Below, one piece after another: positions 1 through 5,508 of a stretch of 5,937 nt of DNA. Numbering within the stretch: the first letter of the stretch is position 1; every line of letters starts with the position of its first letter. The notes beneath the pieces were generated by a model. It was not told the origin of the DNA and ran no database searches. It was given only the letters and a program-made list of their open reading frames with translations. Location: positions 1-5,937 of the forward strand of contig JAITEO010000315.1 of NCBI GenBank assembly GCA_031281985.1. Reading direction: 5' to 3'. The DNA is from Zoogloeaceae bacterium (lineage in GTDB: Bacteria > Pseudomonadota > Gammaproteobacteria > Burkholderiales > Rhodocyclaceae). Both the position numbers and the translations under genes were made by a program.

Positions 1-513
1 AACCTCCTTATTCTGGACAGCCCCTATCCCAATATACAATGCCAGCAACAAAGGCACAAAAGCTACAATAATACTGTTCTTGAACCCACCGTCGATAAAG
101 ACAAGCTGATTAAAGGTAAAGGTAAAAACGAGAGTGATGAGCGCCGCGCCAATATTGCTGTTACATATTCTTGCCAATACCCTGTATAACAGGAATGCCA
201 TGGCGATGGCCACACACAAATCAATCAACCGTAATGAAATAAAAGGATTGTATTGCAGAGAAAACACCCATGAACATAACATGGGATAAAGGGAAAGCCC
301 ACCGACATCCGGAATACCTTGCCCGTTGGCAAAACTATAGTGAATCTGTTGCGCAACATAAGCATAATAGCCATCGTCCGTTACTGGAAATAATCCCAAA
401 AGCATCAGGCGCGGGAAAACCGTTCCCGCCAGGATTACGCTTATCAGCAGCGCCGTATCGCCAATCCGCGAAACTCTTGACTCCTGGAATGCCCTGCTGA
501 AAAACATTGTCAT
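1..513 (-). CDS. Multi-pass membrane protein, GT-C glycosyltransferase-like (5' part, runs off left edge)
   Basis: The minus strand is open from the ATG at 513 down to base 1 (171 codons, no stop), so only the N-terminal part is present. The product is strongly hydrophobic: a membrane segment at about residues 21-43, then a polar loop with VTDDGYYAY (44-52), then further hydrophobic segments near 95-115, 120-140 and 146-165. An acidic pair in the first extracytoplasmic loop, followed by aromatic residues, is the hallmark of GT-C enzymes (PMT/ArnT type) that move sugars from a polyprenyl-phosphate donor. This suggests a role in cell-surface glycan or glycoprotein modification, but the family call is inference from topology and that loop. 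The start could also be ATG 507 or GTG 529-531; an in-frame stop lies just upstream of the GTG, and no good ribosome site is visible. The first 120 bases are about 42% GC by hand count, against 65% for bases 2401-2460, which hints at acquired DNA. Confidence 0.72.
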   Translation of the reverse strand, partial: MTMFFSRAFQESRVSRIGDTALLISVILAGTVFPRLMLLGLFPVTDDGYYAYVAQQIHYSFANGQGIPDVGGLSLYPMLCSWVFSLQYNPFISLRLIDLCVAIAMAFLLYRVLARICNSNIGAALITLVFTFTFNQLVFIDGGFKNSIIVAFVPLLLALYIGIGAVQNKEV

Positions 514-643
514 ATTCTTAAACCATATCACTCAAAATCCGGCGCGTGTGTCTGGCGTCCGCAAACGGGGGCATGATAGCGGATTTTCGGTAAGAAACCC
601 ATACGCAATGTGCAAGCGCATGACCGTGCCGGTTGCTGCATCG

Positions 644-660
644 CTGCGAGATTTTCGCAG
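644..660. repeat. Hairpin upstream of the DedA gene
   Basis: CTGCGA and TCGCAG form a perfect 6-bp stem around a 5-base loop (GATTT). It has no T-run after it, so it is not an obvious terminator. It could be an operator half-site pair or chance in GC-rich DNA. Confidence 0.35.
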
Positions 661-737
661 ACGATGCCAGGAGAGACCGCCCGGTTGGCGCAGATTTCTT
701 CCCGTTGTCCTGCGGAACTGCGATCCGCGATGCCCCT

Positions 738-752
738 CGCGCCGCAGGCGCG
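738..752. repeat. GC-rich hairpin upstream of the DedA gene
   Basis: CGCGCC and GGCGCG pair perfectly around the 3-base loop GCA. The stem ends about 58 bases before the DedA start and just ahead of the TATACT hexamer at 772-777. No U-run follows. Its role is unknown; it could be structural or chance. Confidence 0.35.
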
Positions 753-771
753 CATTGCTGCCCGCAAGGGC

Positions 772-777
772 TATACT
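772..777 (+). promoter_or_regulatory. Possible -10 hexamer for the DedA operon (weak)
   Basis: TATACT differs from TATAAT at one position and lies 33 bases before the DedA ATG, which would give a short leader of roughly 25-30 bases. The only TTG-type hexamer nearby (TTGCTG, 755-760) is just 11 bases upstream, too close for a sigma70 -35, and there is no extended -10 TG. This is a candidate only. Confidence 0.22.
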
Positions 778-810
778 TATGGCTTTCGTGATTATCGGGT
801 TCTTTGCTCC

Positions 811-1467
811 ATGGAATTTTTGGGTACGCTTGCCGACATCGTCCTGCACCTGGACAAGTATTTGTATTCGCTGACGGCGCAGTATGGGGTATGGATCTAT
901 GCCATCTTGTTCATCATCATCTTTGCGGAGACGGGGTTGGTGGTGACGCCGTTCCTGCCGGGCGATTCCCTGCTCTTTGTCGCCGGGGCGATTGCCGCGC
1001 TGGGGGAGATGCAGCTTGGTTTGCTGCTGGGATTGCTGTCCGCTGCCGCCGTATTGGGCAACATGACGAATTATCAGATCGGCCGTTATCTTGGACCGGG
1101 CGTGTTCAAGCGGGAGAATGCCCGTTTTCTGAACCCGGCGGCGCTGTTGAAGACGCGGGCGTTCTATGCGCGGCATGGCGGCAAGGCGCTGATCATTTCC
1201 CGTTTCCTGCCGTTGTTTCGCACCTTTGTGCCGTTTGTCGCCGGGGTGGGCGCCATGCATTACGGGCGTTTTTTCTTCTTCAATCTTTTTGGCGCGATCT
1301 CCTGGGTGTTCGCGCTCTGCCTGGCGGGGTACTGGTTCGGCAATATGACGTGGGTACGGGAAAACCTTTCCCTGTTGATCCTGGGCATCATCCTTCTTTC
1401 CTTGTTGCCCGCGCTGTTTGCCTGGATGGTGCGCTTGCGGCAACGGAGGAGCAAGACATGTCCCTGA
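811..1467 (+). CDS. DedA-family inner-membrane protein (VTT/SNARE-associated domain)
   Basis: This is a 218-residue integral membrane protein of the DedA family. Members support membrane-potential and pH homeostasis and are linked to lipid-carrier flipping across the inner membrane. Sequence support: a membrane segment at 22-45 ending in FAETG, then PFLPGDSLLF (47-56), a central GNMTNYQIGRYLG (83-95), the signature SRFLPLFRTFVPFVAG (130-145), and FNLFGAISW (157-165) entering the C-terminal membrane helices (about 165-208). The four charged residues required in E. coli YqjA/YghB (E39, D51, R130, R136) have clear counterparts in E40, D52, R131 and R137, so the protein should be functional. The start at 811 gives the usual family length; the open frame reaches further upstream, but those residues do not look like DedA. 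The ribosome site is poor. The last 10 bases overlap the following lipoprotein gene. The exact DedA subgroup is not resolved. Confidence 0.95.
   Translation: MEFLGTLADIVLHLDKYLYSLTAQYGVWIYAILFIIIFAETGLVVTPFLPGDSLLFVAGAIAALGEMQLGLLLGLLSAAAVLGNMTNYQIGRYLGPGVFKRENARFLNPAALLKTRAFYARHGGKALIISRFLPLFRTFVPFVAGVGAMHYGRFFFFNLFGAISWVFALCLAGYWFGNMTWVRENLSLLILGIILLSLLPALFAWMVRLRQRRSKTCP
1445..1450 (+). promoter_or_regulatory. Ribosome binding site of the lipoprotein gene
   Basis: GGAGGA lies 7 bases before the ATG at 1458, inside the end of the DedA gene. It is the best Shine-Dalgarno match in the window and fixes the start of the lipoprotein reading frame, whose open frame otherwise extends much further upstream in a DedA shadow. 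Confidence 0.8.
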
Positions 1468-2177
1468 GCCGGAGACGCTTCCTGGCCGCCGCCTGCCTGC
1501 TGCTGCCTGCCGCCTGCGCCACCCGGCGCGGGGCGGATGGGCAGGAAGCGACGGTTTTCGACCCGAAGTACCTGGCCAAGTCCGACATCGACCGAGTGAT
1601 CGATTTGAGCCGCGAACTCGTCATGGCGGCGCTCGAACGCATTGCAGATAAACTGTACCGGCGCAATCCGCGTGAGTGGAAAAAGGCGCAGCACGCCGGA
1701 CGCGAGGCGGCGCTGGCGGCGCTCTTGCGTTACCGGGAGACTGCGCCCGCGTCGCTTGCCGGACAAACGGAAGGCGCGGCGGCCTTGCAGGCGTTCAATC
1801 CCGACTACGCGGATGATCGGGTCGCGGCGCTGATGTACGGGCTATTGACCATGACGGATGCTGCCTACGAGCACAAGGACGAATTCTTCCTGCTCGATTC
1901 GCTGGACGCGCAGAAGTTCTACAACTGCGCGCGCAACATGGAGATCGCCATCTGGAAGCTCGCCGCCACGCAGGATGCGGCGGGCAAGCCGCTCATCTAT
2001 TCCAATGAGATGGAAGGCGGACAGCAGAATCTTTCTTTCGAGCGGGAATTCGGCGGCGTCATCATGCTTTTGGATTACATTGCCAACATCCTGGCGGACA
2101 GGAACGGACGCGCCATTACCCGCGTCACCCATTCGCTTGCCGCCTCGATTTTCCTGCCGGTAGGCTTCTTGAAATGA
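1458..2177 (+). CDS. Exported lipoprotein of unknown family with twin-arginine-type signal
   Basis: The 239-residue product starts SLSRRRFLAAAC, which matches the Tat pattern S-R-R-x-F-L. A short hydrophobic stretch follows, ending at PAAC (Cys20), a plausible though imperfect lipobox because Pro rather than Leu is at -3; Cys13 is a second candidate. It should be exported, probably folded, and lipid-anchored in the periplasm. After the signal comes a charged, mostly helical-looking region: a DIDRVIDLSRELVMAALERIADKLYRR segment spanning about 42-68, a basic stretch (WKKAQHAGREAALAALLRY, 73-91), and a C-terminal part with acidic and aromatic residues. I do not recognise the family and see no catalytic motif. 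It starts inside the end of the DedA gene and its stop overlaps the purN start (ATGA), so it is translationally coupled to both. A membrane-associated role alongside DedA is possible but only inferred from position. Confidence 0.85.
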   Translation: MSLSRRRFLAAACLLLPAACATRRGADGQEATVFDPKYLAKSDIDRVIDLSRELVMAALERIADKLYRRNPREWKKAQHAGREAALAALLRYRETAPASLAGQTEGAAALQAFNPDYADDRVAALMYGLLTMTDAAYEHKDEFFLLDSLDAQKFYNCARNMEIAIWKLAATQDAAGKPLIYSNEMEGGQQNLSFEREFGGVIMLLDYIANILADRNGRAITRVTHSLAASIFLPVGFLK

Positions 2178-2821
2178 AACGCGTCGTCATTCTGATTTCC
2201 GGGCGCGGCAGCAACATGGAGCGCCTCATCCGCGCCGAACGGCAGGGCGAACTCGCCCAGGCGCAAATCGTTGCCGTCTTTGCCAACCGTCCCGAAGCCC
2301 AGGGACTCGTCCATGCCGCCGCCGCCGGCATTCCCGCGCTGGCGCTGGCGCACGGGAAGTATCCGGATCGGGAAAGTTTCGATGCGGCGCTCATCGCCGC
2401 CATCGACCGGCACCAGCCGGATCTGGTGCTGCTGGCCGGTTTTATGCGCATCCTCTCGGACGGATTTACGCGCCATTATGCGGGTCGGTTGATGAATATC
2501 CATCCTTCCCTGTTGCCCGTCTTTCCTGGTCTGCACACCCACCGGCGCGCGCTGGAGGCTGGCGTGCGCCTGCATGGCTGCACGGTGCATTTCGTCACGC
2601 CCGAACTCGACTGCGGCCCCATCGTCCTCCAGGCCGCCGTGCCGGTGCTCGACGGCGACGACGAGGACACGCTGGCGGCGCGAGTGCTGGCGCAAGAGCA
2701 TCGCATCTATCCGCTTGCCGTGCGCTGGTTCGTGGAAGATCGGCTGCGCATCGACGGTCAACGGGTCGAGGTACGAGGGCGGCAACAGGAAGACGCCCTG
2801 TTCGCGCCTCGCCTTGCCTGA
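2174..2821 (+). CDS. purN: Phosphoribosylglycinamide formyltransferase (GAR transformylase)
   Basis: PurN transfers the formyl group of 10-formyltetrahydrofolate to glycinamide ribonucleotide, the third step of purine synthesis, in the cytoplasm. The 215-residue product has the N-terminal nucleotide-binding start VVILISGRGSNM (4-15), the core LAGFMRIL (87-94), the signature NIHPSLLP (108-115) with PGLHTHRRALE (118-128), and HFVTPELDCGPI (139-150). The catalytic trio of E. coli PurN (N106, H108, D144) corresponds to N108, H110 and D146, so the enzyme looks active. Length is near the usual 210-215. The ATG overlaps the stop of the lipoprotein gene as ATGA, with TAGG at 2161-2164 as a modest ribosome site. 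The DUF3108 gene follows after 15 bases, an order I associate with betaproteobacteria. Confidence 0.97.
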   Translation: MKRVVILISGRGSNMERLIRAERQGELAQAQIVAVFANRPEAQGLVHAAAAGIPALALAHGKYPDRESFDAALIAAIDRHQPDLVLLAGFMRILSDGFTRHYAGRLMNIHPSLLPVFPGLHTHRRALEAGVRLHGCTVHFVTPELDCGPIVLQAAVPVLDGDDEDTLAARVLAQEHRIYPLAVRWFVEDRLRIDGQRVEVRGRQQEDALFAPRLA

Positions 2822-2836
2822 TTTCGCCGTCCGTCC

Positions 2837-3946
2837 ATGCCGTCCTTTTCGCGGTTTTTCCCCCGGCGCGAACTGAGTGTTGCGCTGGCGCTTTCCTGCC
2901 TCTTGCATCTGGCGGCGCTTTTTCCCCTGCGCTGGGATTGGCAAACGCCCGCGCCACTGCCGCCGCCGATGCGCCTCAACGCCGCGCTCACGCCCGTACC
3001 GCCCGCGCCACCTGCGCCACCACCTGTACCCCCTGCACCGCCCATGCCGCCCGTAGCGCCGCCCGCATCGCCCACGCCTGCTGCGGAAGCGCCACCCGAT
3101 CCCGCCGAGCAGATCGCCGCCACGTCACCGCGGATCGAAGCGCCGCCCGCGCCGGAGGCGGATGCGCCGTTGCCGGAAGCGGATGCCGCAACCCCCCCTT
3201 CTCCCGTGCCGGAAGCGCAGGACGAACTGCCGTCCGGCGAGGGCACCATCGACTTTTTCCCGCCGCGCGGCGAAATCCGCTACACCGTCTATCGCGGCAC
3301 ACAGGGGTTCGAGGTCGGGCGCGCCGAGTTGCGCTGGGAGATCGAGGAAGGGCGGTATCGCCTCACTTCCCGGTTGTGGACGACGGGGCTTGCCGCCCTC
3401 TTTTATCCGGTAAACATTGTTTCGGAAAGCGTGGGCGTCATCAGCGCGCGCGGGCTTCAGCCCGAGTACTACCAGCAGACCCGCAACAAGGACGCGCCGG
3501 AGCGCGTGGAATTCGACCATGCGGCGCAGCAGGTGCGCATCCAGGAGAATCCGCCGATCGAGATGAGCGCGAACAGTCATGATTTTCTCAGCCTGCAATA
3601 CCAGTTTGCCTACAACGTGCTGCCCGGCAGCATCGCCGCCGGCACGCGCGGCACGCTGGATTTCTGGCTGGCGACGCACAAAAAATACGAATTCATCCGC
3701 TTCGTCATTCTTGGCGAGGAAACTCTGGAATTGCCCGCCGGGAGCTTCAATACCCTGCACGTGCAGAGCGCGGACGAGACCAGCACGGATCTCTGGCTGG
3801 CGCAGGATTACCTGATGCTGCCGGTACGCCTGCATTTCACCGACAAGAACGGCGATCACTACGAACAGGCCGCCCGCGAAATCCGGTTCGAGAAAGACGA
3901 GGCGCAGGAGCCAGAGCCGGAGCAGGAAACGGAAGACACGGAATGA
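2837..3946 (+). CDS. DUF3108 protein with TonB/TolA-like N-terminus and proline-rich linker
   Basis: The 369-residue product has three parts. Residues 12-31 form one membrane segment containing SCLLH (20-24), an S-x-x-x-H arrangement also found in the TonB and TolA anchors that couple to ExbB/ExbD or TolQ/TolR. Residues about 37-128 are a linker very rich in Pro and Ala, with PPAPP/PPVPP runs then PEA/PAPEA motifs. Residues about 140-350 match the DUF3108 style: GEIRYTVYRGTQGFEVGRA (145-163), LTSRLWTTGLAALFYP (176-191), YYQQTRNKDAPE (211-222), TLDFWLATHKKYEF (273-286), a strand-rich periplasmic domain. An acidic tail (352-369) ends the protein. DUF3108 function is not established; the layout suggests an inner-membrane-anchored protein reaching into the periplasm. 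No Shine-Dalgarno precedes the ATG, so translation probably depends on coupling with purN 15 bases upstream. The stop is 88 bases from that of convergent smpB. Confidence 0.88.
   Translation: MPSFSRFFPRRELSVALALSCLLHLAALFPLRWDWQTPAPLPPPMRLNAALTPVPPAPPAPPPVPPAPPMPPVAPPASPTPAAEAPPDPAEQIAATSPRIEAPPAPEADAPLPEADAATPPSPVPEAQDELPSGEGTIDFFPPRGEIRYTVYRGTQGFEVGRAELRWEIEEGRYRLTSRLWTTGLAALFYPVNIVSESVGVISARGLQPEYYQQTRNKDAPERVEFDHAAQQVRIQENPPIEMSANSHDFLSLQYQFAYNVLPGSIAAGTRGTLDFWLATHKKYEFIRFVILGEETLELPAGSFNTLHVQSADETSTDLWLAQDYLMLPVRLHFTDKNGDHYEQAAREIRFEKDEAQEPEPEQETEDTE
2957..3220 (+). repeat. Proline/alanine-rich low-complexity coding segment
   Basis: These bases encode residues about 41-128 of the DUF3108 protein. 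The first half, near 2999-3076, is built from imperfect CCG-CCx-GCG-type triplets giving PPAPP/PPVPP words; the second half changes to PEA/PAPEA words. It resembles the extended spacer of TonB-type proteins that spans the periplasm. Triplet-rich DNA like this is prone to length change. Confidence 0.7.
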
Positions 3947-4034
3947 TGCCGCCAAAAGGTGCAATCCAAGGGGGAGGAAACAAACGAAGCGCTGCCACTT
4001 GCCGTCCCTTCTCCCGGCGTTGCGCGCCCCTTCC
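3947..4034. other. Spacer between convergent DUF3108 and smpB genes
   Basis: The two genes point towards each other across 88 bases. A shared terminator would be expected, but only short GC hairpins such as GGCG-ttgcg-CGCC (about 4016-4028) are visible and none is followed by a T-run on either strand. I see no convincing intrinsic terminator, so termination here may be Rho-dependent. Confidence 0.45.
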
Positions 4035-4487
4035 TTACCCCCTGACCTTTTCGCGCAGCAGGCGTTGTTTTTCGCGCGTCCAGTCTTTTTCCTTTTCGTC
4101 TTCGCGTTTGTCGTATTGTTTCTTGCCCTTGGCGAGGCCGATTTCCGCCTTGATGCGGCCGTGCGTGTAGTGCAGGTCGAGCGGCACGAGGGTGTATCCG
4201 GCGCGTTCCACCTTGCCGATCAGTTGCATGATCTGGCGGTTGTGCAAGAGCAGCTTGCGCGTGCGCACCGGATCGGGGTGGATGTGGGTGGAGGCGGTGA
4301 GCAGCGGCGTGACGTGCATGCCCAGGAGCCAGATTTCGCCACGCTTGATGAGCACATAGGCTTCCTTGATCTGCACCCGTCCGGCGCGGATGGATTTGAC
4401 CTCCCAGCCTTCCAGGGCGAGGCCGGCTTCGTATTTTTCCTCGACGAAATAATCGTGAAAGGCTTTTTTGTTGCTGGCAATGTGCAT
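4035..4487 (-). CDS. smpB: SsrA-binding protein (tmRNA-binding, trans-translation)
   Basis: SmpB binds tmRNA and delivers it to stalled ribosomes so that the nascent peptide is tagged and the ribosome freed. The product is 150 residues from the ATG at 4487, matching the family start [14 protein letters not shown]; the open frame extends 11 codons further but those lie in the promoter region. Visible motifs are [21 protein letters not shown] (16-36, OB-fold core), KEAYV (41-45), HDYF near the start, [14 protein letters not shown] (69-82), then [10 protein letters not shown] (121-130) and a lysine/arginine-rich tail to 150 that enters the mRNA channel. Tyr125 sits where E. coli has His136; Tyr or His is usual at this position. 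AAAGGA at 4494-4499 is 6 bases from the start. No tmRNA gene (ssrA) is in the window. It diverges from ratA. Confidence 0.98.
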   Translation of the reverse strand: MHIASNKKAFHDYFVEEKYEAGLALEGWEVKSIRAGRVQIKEAYVLIKRGEIWLLGMHVTPLLTASTHIHPDPVRTRKLLLHNRQIMQLIGKVERAGYTLVPLDLHYTHGRIKAEIGLAKGKKQYDKREDEKEKDWTREKQRLLREKVRG

Positions 4488-4493
4488 CAGGAT

Positions 4494-4499
4494 TCCTTT
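4494..4499 (-). promoter_or_regulatory. Ribosome binding site deciding the smpB start
   Basis: On the minus strand AAAGGA stands 6 bases before ATG 4487. It supports that start over the upstream ATG at 4520, and it overlaps the left edge of the palindrome in the spacer. Confidence 0.75.
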
Positions 4500-4516
4500 A
4501 GAATCGTCGGATTCTA
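4499..4516. promoter_or_regulatory. Perfect palindrome with TAGAAT on both strands, candidate divergent smpB/ratA promoter
   Basis: TAGAATC (4499-4505) and GATTCTA (4510-4516) are exact reverse complements around GTCG. Each arm contains TAGAAT, one base from the sigma70 -10 consensus. On the minus strand it is preceded by TGC, giving an extended -10 (TGC-TAGAAT), with GTTCCA 17 bases upstream as a weak -35; transcription would start near 4504 and leave a leader of about 17 bases with the AAAGGA site. On the plus strand TAGAAT (4499-4504) would serve ratA, but no good -35 is seen. It may instead be a repressor operator. Promoter use is inferred. Confidence 0.5.
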
Positions 4517-4539
4517 GCAAGGAACGGATTTACTGGAAC

Positions 4540-4980
4540 ATGACGGTGGTGGAAAAATCAGTCCTGATCGCGCATTCGGCACAAAAAATGTTCGATCTGG
4601 TGGATCGCTGCGAGGAGTATCCGCAATTCCTGCCCTGGTGCGACCGCACCCAGTGCACCCTGCGCGACGAAAAAACCACGGTGGGCACCCTGCACATCAA
4701 TTTTCATGGCATAAAAACGCAGTTTACCACCGAGAACAGCAAGGAATTCCCCCACGCCATGCACATTCGCCTGGTCGATGGGCCGTTCCGGAAGCTGGAA
4801 GGCTTTTGGCGTTTTCACGCCTTGCGGGAGGATGCCTGCAAGGTGGAGTTTCGCCTGCACTACGAGTTTTCCGGCAGGCTGCTGGAAAAGGTGATCGGCC
4901 CGGTGTTCAATCGCATCGCCAATACCTTCGTCGAGGCTTTCGTCAAACGCGCCGATCAGGTGTATGGAGTTGAATCATGA
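4540..4980 (+). CDS. ratA: RatA/COQ10-like START-domain protein
   Basis: The 146-residue product belongs to the polyketide-cyclase/START family that includes E. coli RatA (YfjG), reported to bind 50S subunits and block 70S formation, and the mitochondrial COQ10 ubiquinone-binding proteins. Both roles have been proposed for bacterial members. Motifs: MTVVEKSVLI at the start, MFDLVDRCEEYPQFLPWCD (17-35) containing the YPxFLPWC signature, the strand GTLHINFHGIKTQFTT (49-64), DGPFRKLEGFWRF (80-92), and the long C-terminal helix PVFNRIANTFVEAFVKRA (121-138) that closes the lipid pocket. The start at 4540 gives the normal family length; the ribosome site is poor (AAGGA at 4519-4523 is 16 bases away). 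It diverges from smpB and overlaps rnfH by ATGA, the same neighbourhood as in E. coli. The toxin label should be used with care. Confidence 0.92.
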   Translation: MTVVEKSVLIAHSAQKMFDLVDRCEEYPQFLPWCDRTQCTLRDEKTTVGTLHINFHGIKTQFTTENSKEFPHAMHIRLVDGPFRKLEGFWRFHALREDACKVEFRLHYEFSGRLLEKVIGPVFNRIANTFVEAFVKRADQVYGVES

Positions 4981-5309
4981 AGGAATCGAGCATACAGGTG
5001 GAAGTGGTGTACGCCCTGCCGGAACGCCAGGAAATCGTCCGCCTGCAACTGCCGCCCGCCAGCCCCCTGCACGCCGCGCTGACGGCTTCCGGCCTGTTGC
5101 AGAAGTACCCGGAAATCGATCCGGAAAACGGCAAGTTCGGCATTTTCTCCAAACTCGCCAAACCCGATACCCCCCTGCGCGACCGCGACCGGGTGGAAAT
5201 CTACCGCCCCCTCATCGCCGACCCCAAACAGATCCGCCAACAACGCGCCGCCGAAGGCAAGGCACTCAAGAAAGCCCCCGCAAGCAGCACGGCGGGATCG
5301 GAAGACTGA
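4977..5309 (+). CDS. rnfH: RnfH family (UPF0125) ubiquitin-fold protein
   Basis: The 110-residue product has the small beta-grasp fold of the RnfH/RatB (YfjF) family. It shows IQVEVVYALPERQEIVRLQL (6-25), then GLLQKYPEID (39-48), KFGIFSKLAKPDTPLRDRDR (53-72) and VEIYRPLIADPKQIRQQRA (73-91), which is the strongest family signature. The function is unknown; the name comes from members linked to rnf electron-transport clusters, but no rnf genes are here. The last 19 residues, after about 92, are low-complexity (Ala, Ser, Lys) and variable in the family. Its ATG overlaps the ratA stop (ATGA) and GGAG at 4966-4969 lies 7 bases upstream, so it is coupled to ratA. The stop falls within a GAAGAC-type degenerate repeat that opens the noncoding repeat cluster. 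Confidence 0.94.
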   Translation: MKESSIQVEVVYALPERQEIVRLQLPPASPLHAALTASGLLQKYPEIDPENGKFGIFSKLAKPDTPLRDRDRVEIYRPLIADPKQIRQQRAAEGKALKKAPASSTAGSED

Positions 5310-5330
5310 GGACAGAGGGCTGAAGACAGC
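5301..5330 (+). repeat. Short degenerate GAAGAC repeat across the rnfH stop
   Basis: GAAGACTGAGGACAGAGG followed by GCTGAAGACAGC contains GAAGAC at both ends and related GAGGAC/ACAGAG words between. It begins in the last codons of rnfH and runs into the spacer. It could be the edge of a dispersed repeat or chance. Confidence 0.35.
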
Positions 5331-5332
5331 GC

Positions 5333-5348
5333 GGCGCTGCGCGCCTTT
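5333..5348 (+). terminator. Weak candidate terminator after rnfH
   Basis: GGCGC-tgc-GCGCC forms a perfect 5-bp GC stem starting 24 bases after the rnfH stop and is followed directly by TTTGT. The stem is short and the T-run is only three bases, so it is a poor intrinsic terminator, but it is the only candidate near the end of the ratA-rnfH unit. Confidence 0.3.
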
Positions 5349-5382
5349 GTGGTCAGGGGCAGGTATTCCGTGGGCGCGTGTG

Positions 5383-5497
5383 GGCATGGCTGGTTTTGTT
5401 GGCTTTTGTAGGGGGCGGCAACCTGCCGCCCGTTTTCGGTCGGTGGGCGTGCGGCAGGTTGCCGCCCCTACGCGAACCAACAAAGTCGGCCACGCCA
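5383..5497. repeat. Long imperfect inverted repeat with nested hairpins
   Basis: The inner arms 5408-5429 and 5451-5471 are reverse complements except for one extra G in the left arm (GTAGGGGG against CCCCTAC). The outer arms 5383-5407 and 5472-5497 also pair with several mismatches, including the exact pair TTTGTTGG/CCAACAAA. Each inner arm holds its own small hairpin (GCGGCA-acc-TGCCGC and GCGGCA-ggt-TGCCGC), so the whole can fold as one long stem or as a cross. The layout is that of a REP- or MITE-like palindromic unit. It carries no reading frame of its own. Confidence 0.75.
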
Positions 5498-5508
5498 GAC
5501 CACAGACG

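Larger units (their letters stand above)
514..810. other. Intergenic spacer between divergent genes
   Basis: This stretch of about 300 bases separates the leftward membrane-protein gene from the rightward DedA gene. Open frames cross it on both strands, but none gives a recognisable protein and they continue as shadows into the DedA gene. It holds two small perfect hairpins (644-660 and 738-752) and a TATACT hexamer at 772-777. Promoters for both flanking genes should lie here, but no full -35/-10 pair with a 16-18 base spacer was found on either strand. Confidence 0.55.

Noticed and set aside
270..500. 76-codon plus-strand frame at the left end
   Set aside because: It is the shadow of the open minus-strand membrane-protein gene, whose product has coherent membrane segments.
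610..810. Upstream extension of the DedA frame
   Set aside because: The added 67 residues do not resemble DedA N-termini and have no membrane segment; the start at 811 gives normal family length.
532..1443. 303-codon minus-strand open frame
   Set aside because: It lies opposite the clear DedA gene, its product is Arg/Gln-rich with no recognisable family, and it is a typical GC-rich antisense shadow.
804..1457. Upstream extension of the lipoprotein reading frame
   Set aside because: The extension is a shadow of DedA; the GGAGGA site and the Tat-type signal peptide fix the start at 1458.
2075..2944. 289-codon minus-strand open frame
   Set aside because: It is antisense to purN, whose catalytic residues are all intact; its composition is that of a shadow frame.
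3125..3964. 279-codon minus-strand open frame
   Set aside because: It is antisense to the DUF3108 gene, with a low-complexity, Arg-rich product and no family resemblance.
4540..5309. Classical toxin-antitoxin pair (RatA/RatB)
   Set aside because: RatA and RnfH are conserved housekeeping proteins; RnfH is not shown to neutralise RatA, so a toxin-antitoxin label is not supported here.
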